Positions 1-7,478 of a DNA stretch of 14,068 bases are shown piece after piece. A program made the position numbers and the translations under genes. This DNA is from CAZKDV01 sp964551645 (GTDB lineage: Bacteria > Bacteroidota > Bacteroidia > Bacteroidales > DTU049). Position 1 is the first letter of the stretch. Every line of letters begins with the position of its first letter. The DNA is taken from assembly GCA_964551645.1 (NCBI GenBank), contig CAZKDV010000064.1:1-14068 (forward strand), written 5' to 3'. The notes beneath the pieces were generated by a model. It worked only from the letters and a program-made list of their open reading frames with translations, had not been told where the DNA came from and did no database searches.

Positions 1-1
1 T

Positions 2-1393
2 ACGCTAAGTGAACAAATAGTTGAAGCAATTAACACAGAAGAGCAATCTGAACAAATAGATGCCATACTCGCAGAAACTGAACAAAATAGCGATAAACAG
101 ACAAATATAATTATTCCGCAAGTTGAAGTTGAAACAAGAAATAAAACAGAAGACATTACATTAGATGAAGTTATTGAAACTATTGAGCAAAAACCAGAAT
201 TTACGCTTATTCTAGAAGACAGCACTAAAAACGAAAATAGCAAGCAAAATCAAATTGAAGCTATAATAAACAAATTTGAAAATAATATAAATTTACAAAC
301 TAATGAAAGTTCTATAATAGATGAAGAACTTTCAAAAATAACCATAGAAACAAACACTGACTCTCCACACTATAAGTCATTTTATGATGTTAGCAATCCT
401 ATTCCTGAAAATGCTATTAGTCAAGGCTTAATATTTAAAGTTCAAATTTCGGCTTCTCGTTCATTACTAAGCAACAATTCATTTCAGGGCTTATCTCCTA
501 TCGTTTATGAATTTGCCGATAATTGGTACAGATATATGTTAGGCGAGTTTCGTGATTTAAACAATGCAATAAGTGTTAGAAACCAAGTACGCACCACAAC
601 AGCTTACAGCGATGCTTTTGTTGTTGCATATTATAATGGAAAACGAATTAGCATTGCCGAAGCAAGAAACATAGCAAAAACTGAAACTGCACCATTAGCG
701 AGTACAGAAGCTACACCAACACACCAAACAAGTTCACTTTCAGACGACATAATTGAATTTACAACACTTGAAGGTATTATATACACAGTGCAAGTTGGAG
801 TATTCGGTAGCCCACGAAATTCAAATCAACTATACGGTTATAAACCATTAATTCAAGACAGTATGAAAAATGGAAATTATCGTTATATGATTGGACTATA
901 CGAGAACTATTCTCAAGCAATTGAAGTTCGTGATGAAATCCGCAGAACAAGCGTTCCTGATGCTTTTGTCGTTGTATATAGGAACGGAAGTCGCATAAGT
1001 AATGCTGAAGCACAAAACTATATTTCGGAAGGTGAAAAAATTTCAAAATTTACAGATTTGTCTAAAATAAGCACAACAAAATCGCAAGAAAAAGAATTGT
1101 CAATTAGAGCAGAGCAAATATTTATATCTGTTCAGCTTGGAGCATTTAGCAATCAAGTGCCTGTTGAAGTAGTAAATTCATTTATCCGCATTAGTGAAAC
1201 TGGAATTGACTTTTTCCAAAATCAAGAAGGATATACAATATATACTGCTGGAAAGTTCAAATCTATTGAAGAAGCTGAAGAATTAAAGCAAAAAATCCAA
1301 GCAAGCGGCATTCCTGACGCATTTATTATTGCCACAGAAAATGGGAAGAAAATCTCAATAGAAGAAGCAATTAGGATAATATCATCAAAATAA
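2..1393 (+). CDS. SPOR-repeat protein, C-terminal part (5' end outside window)
   Basis: The reading frame is open from the first bases of the window to the TAA at 1391-1393 (463 residues visible), with no methionine before 536, so this is the C-terminal part of a longer protein. The ATG at 536 falls inside the first repeat and is not a start. Residues 1-141 are a Glu/Asn/Thr/Ile-rich, low-complexity acidic linker. Three SPOR-like units follow at about 142-225, 258-341 and 373-460. Each begins with a strand of the V-Q-[ILV]-[GS] type, has a central Y-x-[IY]-x-x-G-x-[FY] strand before a helix, and ends in DAF-[VI]-[VI]. The first two match the Bacteroidota form with a following Y-x-N-G-x-R-I-S. 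SPOR domains bind denuded septal peptidoglycan; in Bacteroidota such units often end large envelope proteins. A periplasmic cell-wall-binding role is inferred. The N-terminal domains are unseen. Confidence 0.82.
   Translation, partial: TLSEQIVEAINTEEQSEQIDAILAETEQNSDKQTNIIIPQVEVETRNKTEDITLDEVIETIEQKPEFTLILEDSTKNENSKQNQIEAIINKFENNINLQTNESSIIDEELSKITIETNTDSPHYKSFYDVSNPIPENAISQGLIFKVQISASRSLLSNNSFQGLSPIVYEFADNWYRYMLGEFRDLNNAISVRNQVRTTTAYSDAFVVAYYNGKRISIAEARNIAKTETAPLASTEATPTHQTSSLSDDIIEFTTLEGIIYTVQVGVFGSPRNSNQLYGYKPLIQDSMKNGNYRYMIGLYENYSQAIEVRDEIRRTSVPDAFVVVYRNGSRISNAEAQNYISEGEKISKFTDLSKISTTKSQEKELSIRAEQIFISVQLGAFSNQVPVEVVNSFIRISETGIDFFQNQEGYTIYTAGKFKSIEEAEELKQKIQASGIPDAFIIATENGKKISIEEAIRIISSK
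425..1381 (+). repeat. Three SPOR-like domain repeats (protein-level)
   Basis: The units lie at about 425-676, 773-1024 and 1118-1381, with starts about 115-116 codons apart. Units 1 and 2 are the most alike, sharing the Y-R-Y-M-[LI]-G core and DAFVV followed by an NG-x-R-IS tail. Unit 3 is more diverged (YTIYTAGKF and DAFII, then ENGKKIS). The DNA itself is not obviously repetitive, so the duplications are old. Confidence 0.75.
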
Positions 1394-1445
1394 TTGTGCA
1401 TCAACTTATTCATTTCTATATTTTACTAGCAAATATTTTTTCTAT

Positions 1446-1453
1446 TAACTTTG
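1446..1453 (+). promoter_or_regulatory. Bacteroidota -7 promoter core (TAACTTTG)
   Basis: This exactly matches the Bacteroidota sigma-70 -7 consensus TAnnTTTG and ends 21 nt before the ATG at 1475. The surrounding 13-mer ATTAACTTTGCAA (1444-1456) recurs exactly at 5725-5737 upstream of another gene. I see no TTG at the expected -33 spacing, so the call rests on the -7 box alone. Confidence 0.5.
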
Positions 1454-1474
1454 CAAAACTCAAGCTAAGGCAAA

Positions 1475-2644
1475 ATGGCAAATAAAAAAAAGACTGTCCG
1501 AAAAAAGAAAAAAAACTTTTCAACTTATGTATTACAACTTTTAAGCATTATTAGTAGCATTGCTTTACTTATATCATTTTCTGCCTTATATATTGACCCC
1601 GACAAGTTTTGGCCTCCCACTTTTTTTGGATTAGCTTTTCCTGTTTTTTATATCATCAACATTATCTTTCTAATAATATGGCTGATTAAAAAAAGACTGT
1701 TTTTATTGACATCACTAATTCCATTAATTCTTAGTTTTCATATATGGTCGGGATATTACAAGTTTTCAACAAAAGAGCACAAAGTTCCTGAAGAAACTAA
1801 TACATTAAAAGTTTTATCATACAATATTAGTATTTTCAACAAATTCTATTCACATAAATCATTTAATTACATTGATAGCTTAGTTTCTTTTATTCGAGAT
1901 ATTAACCCTGATGTGATTTGTTTTCAAGAATATTACAACAACAAAGTAGCAGATACTCAACTAAACAATTATTTAAAAAAGACTTTAAATATGCCATACA
2001 TGAAAAATCACATCTACAAAGAAAGATATGACGAGCATGAATTTGGTATAGCCACTTTTTCAAAATATCCTATCATCAAAACTGAAACGCTACTCAATGT
2101 AAACTATTCACATACGAAGCAAACAAGCAATTTTGCTACTTATTCGGATATTGTAATCAAAAATGATACGATTAGATTTTACAACTTACACCTTGAATCG
2201 AACCGACTGAGCAGTGAAGATATTTTCTTTTCATCTTTTGAAGATATTACAGAAATCAATATAGATAATATTCCAAGCAAATCAAAAATAGTACTTTCAA
2301 AGCTCCGTAAATGTATTATTTTGCGTTCACGCCAAATAGTTCCGATTAAAGAAAACATTAACAACAGTCCCTACCCTGTTATTATTGCGGGAGATTTTAA
2401 TGATGTGCCTGCATCTTGGACATATAGATATTTATCAAAAGGACTAAAAGATTCTTTTAAAAAAGGAGGAAAAGGCTTTGCAAAAACATATAATTCGATA
2501 GTGCCATTTATGAAAATTGACTATATATTGCACAGTCCTGATATTGAAACAATATATTTTGATATTCCGAAAGTTGAATTTAGCGACCATTTTCCCATAT
2601 TTTCAACTTTCAAACTTCCTTCAAAATCAAAGGAGAAAAATTAA
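1475..2644 (+). CDS. Endonuclease/exonuclease/phosphatase family protein, membrane-anchored
   Basis: This 389-residue protein starts with a Lys/Arg-rich stretch (residues 4-13). Three hydrophobic segments follow at about 17-40, 50-70 and 75-92, so the catalytic domain (about 112-380) is tethered to the inner membrane. The motifs of the DNase I-like metal-dependent phosphoesterase fold occur in order: SYN with N117, catalytic Glu in FQE (E152), NLHLES with H239, GDFND (D307, N309), KIDY (D349) and the terminal SDHFP (D371, H372). All expected catalytic residues are present, so it should be active on a phosphodiester or phosphomonoester. The substrate cannot be read from sequence; the family includes DNases, sphingomyelinases and inositol-phosphate phosphatases. 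The gene ends 3 nt before uvrB and probably shares its transcript. The ATG was chosen because it opens the basic N-terminus and lies 21 nt from a -7 box. Confidence 0.88.
   Translation: MANKKKTVRKKKKNFSTYVLQLLSIISSIALLISFSALYIDPDKFWPPTFFGLAFPVFYIINIIFLIIWLIKKRLFLLTSLIPLILSFHIWSGYYKFSTKEHKVPEETNTLKVLSYNISIFNKFYSHKSFNYIDSLVSFIRDINPDVICFQEYYNNKVADTQLNNYLKKTLNMPYMKNHIYKERYDEHEFGIATFSKYPIIKTETLLNVNYSHTKQTSNFATYSDIVIKNDTIRFYNLHLESNRLSSEDIFFSSFEDITEINIDNIPSKSKIVLSKLRKCIILRSRQIVPIKENINNSPYPVIIAGDFNDVPASWTYRYLSKGLKDSFKKGGKGFAKTYNSIVPFMKIDYILHSPDIETIYFDIPKVEFSDHFPIFSTFKLPSKSKEKN
2629..2635 (+). promoter_or_regulatory. Possible Shine-Dalgarno sequence for uvrB (AAAGGAG)
   Basis: AAAGGAG lies within the last codons of the upstream gene, 12 nt before the uvrB ATG. 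Strong Shine-Dalgarno sequences are uncommon in Bacteroidota. The spacing is longer than optimal, so this may simply be the Lys-Glu codons of the upstream protein. Confidence 0.3.
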
Positions 2645-2647
2645 ACA

Positions 2648-4663
2648 ATGGAATTTAAATTACATGCCGACTTTAAGCCAACTGGAGACCAACCCGAAGC
2701 AATAGAAGCATTAACAAATGGAATTTCAAAAAATGAACAATATCAAGTTTTACTTGGAGTTACGGGTTCAGGCAAAACTTTTACTGTCGCAAATGTAATT
2801 GAAAAAGTACAAAAACCAACTTTAGTTCTCAGCCACAACAAAACTCTTGCCGCTCAACTTTATAGCGAATTTAAGGCTTTTTTCCCTGAAAATGCTGTTG
2901 AATATTTTGTGTCATATTATGATTATTATCAACCAGAAGCGTATATTCCTGCATCAAATTTATATATAGAAAAAGATTTATCAATTAACGAAGAAATTGA
3001 AAAATTTAGGTTAAGTGCTACTTCAAATTTGTTGTCAGGACGAAAAGATGTAATTGTTGTTTCTTCTGTTTCGTGCATATACGGTATCGGAAATCCAAAT
3101 GAGTTTGCCAAACACATAGTTAAATTCAGAATAGGAGATAAAATAAGCCGAAATAAAATCCTCGAACTACTTGTTGACATTCTGTATAGTCGCTCGGAAC
3201 ATGATTTAAAATACGGAACTTTCAGAGTTAAAGGCGATATTATTGAAGTTTTTCCTTCTTTTGGAAACTCCAAGTATAGAATATATATGTTCGGAAATAC
3301 AATAGAAACAATTGAAGAATATGATTCAATCTCTAATATCTTTATTGAAGAAAAACAGCAAATTGTAATATATCCTGCAAGTATTTTTATGACTAATGCT
3401 TCGCAGCTTAAATATGTTATTCAAGAAATAAGAAAAGATTTGTATATACAAGTTGATTTTCTTGAAAAAGAGCATAAAAATGAAGAAGCAAAGCGTTTGA
3501 TGGAAAGAGTTTTATATGATTTGGAGATGATTGAGGAATTAGGATATTGTTCGGGAATAGAAAATTATTCTCGATATTTTGACGGAAGAAAAACGGGAGA
3601 AAGACCATATTGCTTGATTGATTACTTTCCAAATGATTTTATGCTGGTTGTTGATGAAAGTCATGTTACACTGCCACAAGTTAGAGGAATGTACGGCGGA
3701 GACCGCTCACGAAAGCAAATACTTGTTGATTACGGATTTAGACTGCCAGCAGCAATGGACAACAGACCACTTACTTTTAATGAATTTGAAAATATTGTTA
3801 ATCAAGTAATTTATGTCAGTGCAACTCCTGGTGATTATGAAATGATGAAAACCGAAGGCGTTTTTGTCGAACAGCTTATTAGACCAACCGGACTTCTTGA
3901 ACCAGAAATTTTTATCAGACCAATTCTTAACCAAGTTGATGATTTATTGCATGAAATCAAGCTAAATATTCAAAAAAAAGAAAGAACTTTAGTTACAACT
4001 CTCACTAAAAAAATGGCTGAGGAATTATCTAAATACTTATCCGAACTACGCATTGCGGCAAAATACATACACTCTGATGTTGATACAGTTGAAAGAGTTG
4101 AAATTTTGACACAACTTAGGCAAGGCAAAATTGATGTTTTAGTTGGAGTAAACTTGCTTAGAGAGGGTTTAGACTTGCCCGAAGTGTCATTAGTTGCTAT
4201 TCTCGATGCCGACAAAGAAGGATTTTTGCGTTCGGAAAACAGTTTAATTCAAACAGCAGGCAGAGCAGCCCGAAATGTAAATAGTAAAGTAATTATGTAT
4301 GCCGACAAAATTACAGGTTCGATGCAAAGAATGATTGATGAAACTAACAGAAGACGCATAAAGCAATTAAACTATAATGCACTTCATAATATTACTCCCG
4401 AAAGCATAACTAAATCAATCACTCCAAATATTTCTCTTAAAACGCATCCTCACGAAACTGCCTACAAGCAATATACTCCAGCCGAAGAAGAAATCAATAT
4501 AGCTGCCGACCCAATAGTTGCTTATCTTAATCAAAATCAATTGAAAGCATTAATCAAAGAAACCGAAAAAAGAATGAAAGAAGCTGCCAAAGAACTTGAT
4601 TTTATCAAAGCAGCAATTTTACGAGACGAAATAATTGCACTTAAAAAGAACCTTCAAAAATAG
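2648..4663 (+). CDS. uvrB: UvrABC excinuclease subunit B
   Basis: UvrB is the damage-verifying helicase-like subunit of nucleotide excision repair. It is loaded by UvrA, probes DNA with its beta-hairpin and recruits UvrC for incision. The protein is 671 residues, normal for the family. Visible are the FKPTGDQP start, Walker A GVTGSGKT (37-44, K43), the beta-hairpin with its Tyr-rich YYDYYQPEAYIP segment (about 90-101), the helicase motif II DESH (336-339), a SATPG motif, RPTGLLEPEI, and the late helicase motifs GVNLLREGLDLPEVS and QTAGRAARN. The C-terminus is a UVR domain (about 633-668), which contacts UvrC. Nothing appears truncated or substituted. It starts 3 nt after the upstream phosphoesterase gene, suggesting co-transcription. 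Its stop is 1 nt from the stop of the convergent thioesterase gene. uvrA and uvrC are not in the window. Confidence 0.98.
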   Translation: MEFKLHADFKPTGDQPEAIEALTNGISKNEQYQVLLGVTGSGKTFTVANVIEKVQKPTLVLSHNKTLAAQLYSEFKAFFPENAVEYFVSYYDYYQPEAYIPASNLYIEKDLSINEEIEKFRLSATSNLLSGRKDVIVVSSVSCIYGIGNPNEFAKHIVKFRIGDKISRNKILELLVDILYSRSEHDLKYGTFRVKGDIIEVFPSFGNSKYRIYMFGNTIETIEEYDSISNIFIEEKQQIVIYPASIFMTNASQLKYVIQEIRKDLYIQVDFLEKEHKNEEAKRLMERVLYDLEMIEELGYCSGIENYSRYFDGRKTGERPYCLIDYFPNDFMLVVDESHVTLPQVRGMYGGDRSRKQILVDYGFRLPAAMDNRPLTFNEFENIVNQVIYVSATPGDYEMMKTEGVFVEQLIRPTGLLEPEIFIRPILNQVDDLLHEIKLNIQKKERTLVTTLTKKMAEELSKYLSELRIAAKYIHSDVDTVERVEILTQLRQGKIDVLVGVNLLREGLDLPEVSLVAILDADKEGFLRSENSLIQTAGRAARNVNSKVIMYADKITGSMQRMIDETNRRRIKQLNYNALHNITPESITKSITPNISLKTHPHETAYKQYTPAEEEINIAADPIVAYLNQNQLKALIKETEKRMKEAAKELDFIKAAILRDEIIALKKNLQK

Positions 4664-4664
4664 A

Positions 4665-5153
4665 CTACTGCTTGTTTTCTGCATAAAACTTATCAATTCC
4701 GGGATATAAAAATTCGTTTTTAGCTTTTTCCTCATTAAATGTAAAATATTTCATTTGTGCCTTTGAACAAACATTACCCTCGTGGTCAATGAGTTCTGCA
4801 TCTATAAATGCAATATTAAATTTCAATTCTCTCAATTTAGCTCTTAAAGTAATTGGTTTATCTGTAATTTTCACCGAGCGTTTATATTGAACTGTAAGTT
4901 CGGCGGTAACTCCAGCAGTTTGCAGCTTTACAAAAACAATCCAATTGCCAATTTCATCAAGTAATGTAGCCTGAATACCTCCATGTAGAACATTCATCCA
5001 GCCCTCAAATTGTCTGTTAGGTTGCCATTGTGATATTATGTACTCTCCATCTTCAACAAACTGCATTTTTAATCCTTCGTGATTATCCATAGAGCAACCA
5101 AAACAATTATAACCTTCAACATTTACATAAGGATTATATATTTTCGATTTCAT
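4665..5153 (-). CDS. PaaI-family hotdog-fold thioesterase
   Basis: From the ATG at 5151-5153 this is 162 residues, the usual length of a single hotdog domain. Near the N-terminus is NCFGCS (C17, C20) followed by GLKMQF, a signature of the CFGCG-bearing PaaI/4HBT thioesterases. The active-site region has VLHGGIQATLLDEIGNW, with H57-G58-G59 and D66-E67. The family hydrolyses acyl-CoA thioesters in the cytoplasm, usually as dimers or tetramers; the acyl group is unknown here. The same frame continues upstream to an ATG at 5309, but those 52 extra residues have no family resemblance. A TAACTTTG -7 box lies between the two starts, so the shorter form is preferred. The gene is convergent with uvrB, with a single base between the stops. 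Confidence 0.88.
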   Translation of the reverse strand: MKSKIYNPYVNVEGYNCFGCSMDNHEGLKMQFVEDGEYIISQWQPNRQFEGWMNVLHGGIQATLLDEIGNWIVFVKLQTAGVTAELTVQYKRSVKITDKPITLRAKLRELKFNIAFIDAELIDHEGNVCSKAQMKYFTFNEEKAKNEFLYPGIDKFYAENKQ

Positions 5154-5168
5154 TTCTTTTTTTGTTTT

Positions 5169-5176
5169 CAAAGTTA
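5169..5176 (-). promoter_or_regulatory. Bacteroidota -7 promoter core for the thioesterase gene
   Basis: Read on the minus strand, this is TAACTTTG, a full match to TAnnTTTG. It ends 15 nt before the chosen thioesterase start, implying a very short leader. The nearest upstream TTG is 26 nt away, longer than the usual -33 spacing. Confidence 0.45.
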
Positions 5177-5724
5177 GATAATAAATCCTGAATAAAATAT
5201 GGCAATAAAGTTTAAACTCATCTTTGTTTAATTCTTCTACACTTACAATATGTGCAAAACTAATTTTGAATAAGCAAAAGCAATTCTTTGAACGGCTTTC
5301 AAGTCTCATAAATCACTTTTTCTGCGAAATAGACAACATCATTTGCTAACATAGAATACTCGGGTGCTATTTGCAAAAAATGCAAGACTTCCGAAAAACA
5401 TTCAATACTTAGGGTTCAGTCTTTGAGTATCATACTTTTGCTCACCATTGGCAAATACTAAGCTTTGATAAATCCGTAAAAACAGTCAAGCAAAGCAGAT
5501 TCTCGAAAATCATCGGGAATTAAGACTAAACTTTGGCTTTTTCATAATTTGCTTTGATATTGGTTTCCCATTATACGCCCATCATTGGAGAAAAGCAATA
5601 GATGGATAGGACTAAATGAAGCATACAGGCAAAGCAATGTGCAATTTTGGAATAGAATATCCATTTTAAACAAACTCCTCTATTTTTTAAATTTGCTCAT
5701 TTTTAACTTTTGGCTAAGTTTTGA
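5177..5724. other. Long intergenic stretch without a convincing gene
   Basis: About 550 bp lie between the divergent thioesterase and beta-helix genes. I find no reading frame with a plausible start and family resemblance, and no tRNA. Small inverted repeats are TTGCA/TGCAA around a five-A loop (5371-5385), ATACT/AGTAT (5405-5430), and TTTGC/GCAAA around a 9-nt loop (5437-5455). The words GCTTTGATA (5462-5470, 5551-5559) and GCAAAGCA (5490-5497, 5629-5636) each occur twice. It may be a decayed gene, a remnant of a small non-autonomous element, a small RNA locus or simply spacer. Confidence 0.5.
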
Positions 5725-5726
5725 AT

Positions 5727-5734
5727 TAACTTTG
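5727..5734 (+). promoter_or_regulatory. Bacteroidota -7 promoter core for the beta-helix gene
   Basis: TAACTTTG lies inside the 13-mer ATTAACTTTGCAA, identical to that at 1444-1456, and ends 30 nt before the ATG at 5765. A TTTTGG at 5708-5713 is only 14 nt upstream, too close for a standard -33 box. Confidence 0.5.
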
Positions 5735-5764
5735 CAATAAGATTTCACTTTAAACATCACAAAT

Positions 5765-7438
5765 ATGAAAAAAGCATTTTTAATTTTCGGACTTTTATTT
5801 GCCTATCTAACAGTGTTCAGCCAAAATCAAATTTGCGTTGACATTAATAATAGTGGCAACGAAGATGGCAGTGCAAGCAATCCATACAACAGTATTCAAA
5901 AAGCTGTTGATGCAGCCAGCAGTGGCGACATTGTTAAAGTGGCAAAAGGTACATACAATGAGACTGTGCAAATATATCAGAAGAAAATTCAGCTTTTGGG
6001 AGGATATGCAGGCAATGACGACTACAACACAGCAAATCCCGAAGCAAACAAAACTATCATTGAAGGAAATGAAACCGCTCCTGCTATTTTGGTTTATATT
6101 GATGCTTATGAAATTCAGGGATACCTTACTATCAATGGTTTTACTATTCGTAATGCTCAAAGAGGTATTGAGCTTATTGGGGAATACTCTGGTTTTTTGA
6201 ACAATATAATAATTGAAAACAATATTATTGAAAACAACGGACTTCAAGATAACAGCCAAATTGGTGGTGGAATTGGCTTTGAGGGCGACAATGTGATTAT
6301 CCGAAACAATATAATTCGCAATAACAAATCAGGACGAGGTGCAGCCATAGGACGAATAGGCGGTGCCCCCGAAAACTTTCTTATTGAAAACAATATTATC
6401 GAACACAATCTTGGATATAACGACCATGGTGGCGGTTTGTGCTTTAATGGTTCAGGAACAATCACTCGCAACATTATTGAAGGAAACAAAGCGGCTTTAG
6501 ACTTTGATTATGGCTGGGGAGGCGGAATATTGATATATAACTATGACACCACAAAGGTTATCACATTATCGCATAATATTTGGCGACACAATTATGCTCC
6601 TTCACGCGGAGGTGCCATTTTTATTGACGAAGCTGCCAAAGTAATTATGAAAAACGAATTGATATATGGCAACTCAAGCGATGAAAGTGGCTCAGCAATT
6701 TATATTGATGCCGACTATAATAACAACCCATCAGTACTATATATGGACAATTGCACAGTGGGCAACAATCTGGCTGCAATCCAAACCATGGGGGCTTCAA
6801 TATTTGTGCAAGCAAGCATAACACACATTGAAAACTGCATATTTTGGGATAATATCAAAGACTTTGAATTTTACGACGACGGACAAGCAATTGCTCAACT
6901 AAGTGTCAATTACACACTCACACAGCAAGGATATGAAGGAATAGGCAATATTAATGCCGACCCACTGTTTGCCGACCATGCAAATGGCGACTATCACCTT
7001 AAATCAACTAATGGACGCTACAATCCCGAAACACAACAATTTGTTAACGACACTGAAAACAGTCCTGCCATTGACACTGGCAACCCCAATTCGGACTTTT
7101 CAAACGAGCCACAACCAAACGGTGGACGCATCAATATGGGGTGCTATGGCAATACTGCCGAAGCAAGTAAAAGCCTAACAACTAGCATGTTTGAAAATGA
7201 CAAGCAATCATGGACACTATTCCCAAATCCTGCCAATGAATATATTAAAATCAATGGATTAGCAATTGGAGCAAACATTAGCATAATTGATTTTCTTGGC
7301 AAAACAATTTACGCCACCACAGTAGCAAACGAAGAATTAACTATTGACACCGAAAAACTAAAAAACGGCATTTACTTTGTGCAAATAAGCTACAACAATA
7401 TCAACTCACATCAAAAATTATTGATAAGAAAACATTAA
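5765..7438 (+). CDS. Secreted parallel beta-helix protein with T9SS type A sorting domain
   Basis: This 557-residue exported protein has a classic signal peptide (residues 1-20, ending TVFSQ). Residues 23-80 contain the DGSASNPYNSIQKAVDAASSGD-type opening seen before right-handed parallel beta-helix (pectate-lyase-like) domains, with VKVAKGTYNE. The core (about 95-365) shows stacked N-N-I-I ladder rungs (ENNIIENN, RNNIIRNN, ENNIIEHN). Residues 396-465 carry NADPLF, SPAIDTGNP and INMGCYGN, the usual exit of such helices. Residues 483-557 are a Por-type sorting domain starting WTLFPNPANEYI and ending in GIYFVQI and KLLIRK. The protein should cross the outer membrane by T9SS and be anchored or released at the surface. 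Family members bind or cleave polysaccharides, but no catalytic residues can be assigned, so adhesion is equally possible. The lipoprotein gene follows after 40 nt. Confidence 0.9.
   Translation: MKKAFLIFGLLFAYLTVFSQNQICVDINNSGNEDGSASNPYNSIQKAVDAASSGDIVKVAKGTYNETVQIYQKKIQLLGGYAGNDDYNTANPEANKTIIEGNETAPAILVYIDAYEIQGYLTINGFTIRNAQRGIELIGEYSGFLNNIIIENNIIENNGLQDNSQIGGGIGFEGDNVIIRNNIIRNNKSGRGAAIGRIGGAPENFLIENNIIEHNLGYNDHGGGLCFNGSGTITRNIIEGNKAALDFDYGWGGGILIYNYDTTKVITLSHNIWRHNYAPSRGGAIFIDEAAKVIMKNELIYGNSSDESGSAIYIDADYNNNPSVLYMDNCTVGNNLAAIQTMGASIFVQASITHIENCIFWDNIKDFEFYDDGQAIAQLSVNYTLTQQGYEGIGNINADPLFADHANGDYHLKSTNGRYNPETQQFVNDTENSPAIDTGNPNSDFSNEPQPNGGRINMGCYGNTAEASKSLTTSMFENDKQSWTLFPNPANEYIKINGLAIGANISIIDFLGKTIYATTVANEELTIDTEKLKNGIYFVQISYNNINSHQKLLIRKH
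6212..6399 (+). repeat. Repeated beta-helix rungs, partly conserved at DNA level
   Basis: The 17-mer ATTGAAAACAATATTAT occurs exactly at 6212-6228 and 6383-6399, encoding IENNII in both places. A related rung (RNNIIRNN) lies between them. It reflects rung duplication in the beta-helix domain. Confidence 0.6.
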
Positions 7439-7448
7439 AAACTAACAA

Positions 7449-7456
7449 TATTTTTC
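7449..7456 (+). promoter_or_regulatory. Weak -7-like element before the lipoprotein gene
   Basis: TATTTTTC differs from TAnnTTTG only in its last base and ends 22 nt before the ATG at 7479. That spacing matches the boxes before the genes at 1475 and 9963. The lipoprotein gene could instead be read from the beta-helix promoter. Confidence 0.22.
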
Positions 7457-7478
7457 TACAAGATTAAATCACAAAACT

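Noticed and set aside
536..1393. Methionine at 536 as the start of the SPOR protein
   Set aside because: The frame is open to the window edge and the first SPOR-like unit begins about 110 nt upstream of this codon.
2929..4215. Several minus-strand open frames inside uvrB
   Set aside because: They are antisense to a fully conserved gene, show no domain resemblance and have no upstream promoter signal.
5154..5309. 52-codon N-terminal extension of the thioesterase to an ATG at 5309
   Set aside because: The extra residues lack hotdog-family resemblance, and a -7 promoter core (5169-5176, minus) lies between the two candidate starts.
5371..5385. TTGCA/TGCAA hairpin as an intrinsic terminator
   Set aside because: The stem is only 5 bp, with no GC-rich core and no T-run after it, and it is not at the 3' end of a gene.
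5708..5713. TTTTGG as a -33 box for the beta-helix gene
   Set aside because: Only 14 nt separate it from the -7 core, shorter than the usual 17-23.
5565..5742. Plus-strand open frame of about 60 codons in the long intergenic region
   Set aside because: It lacks a usable ATG, resembles nothing I know and overlaps the beta-helix promoter core.
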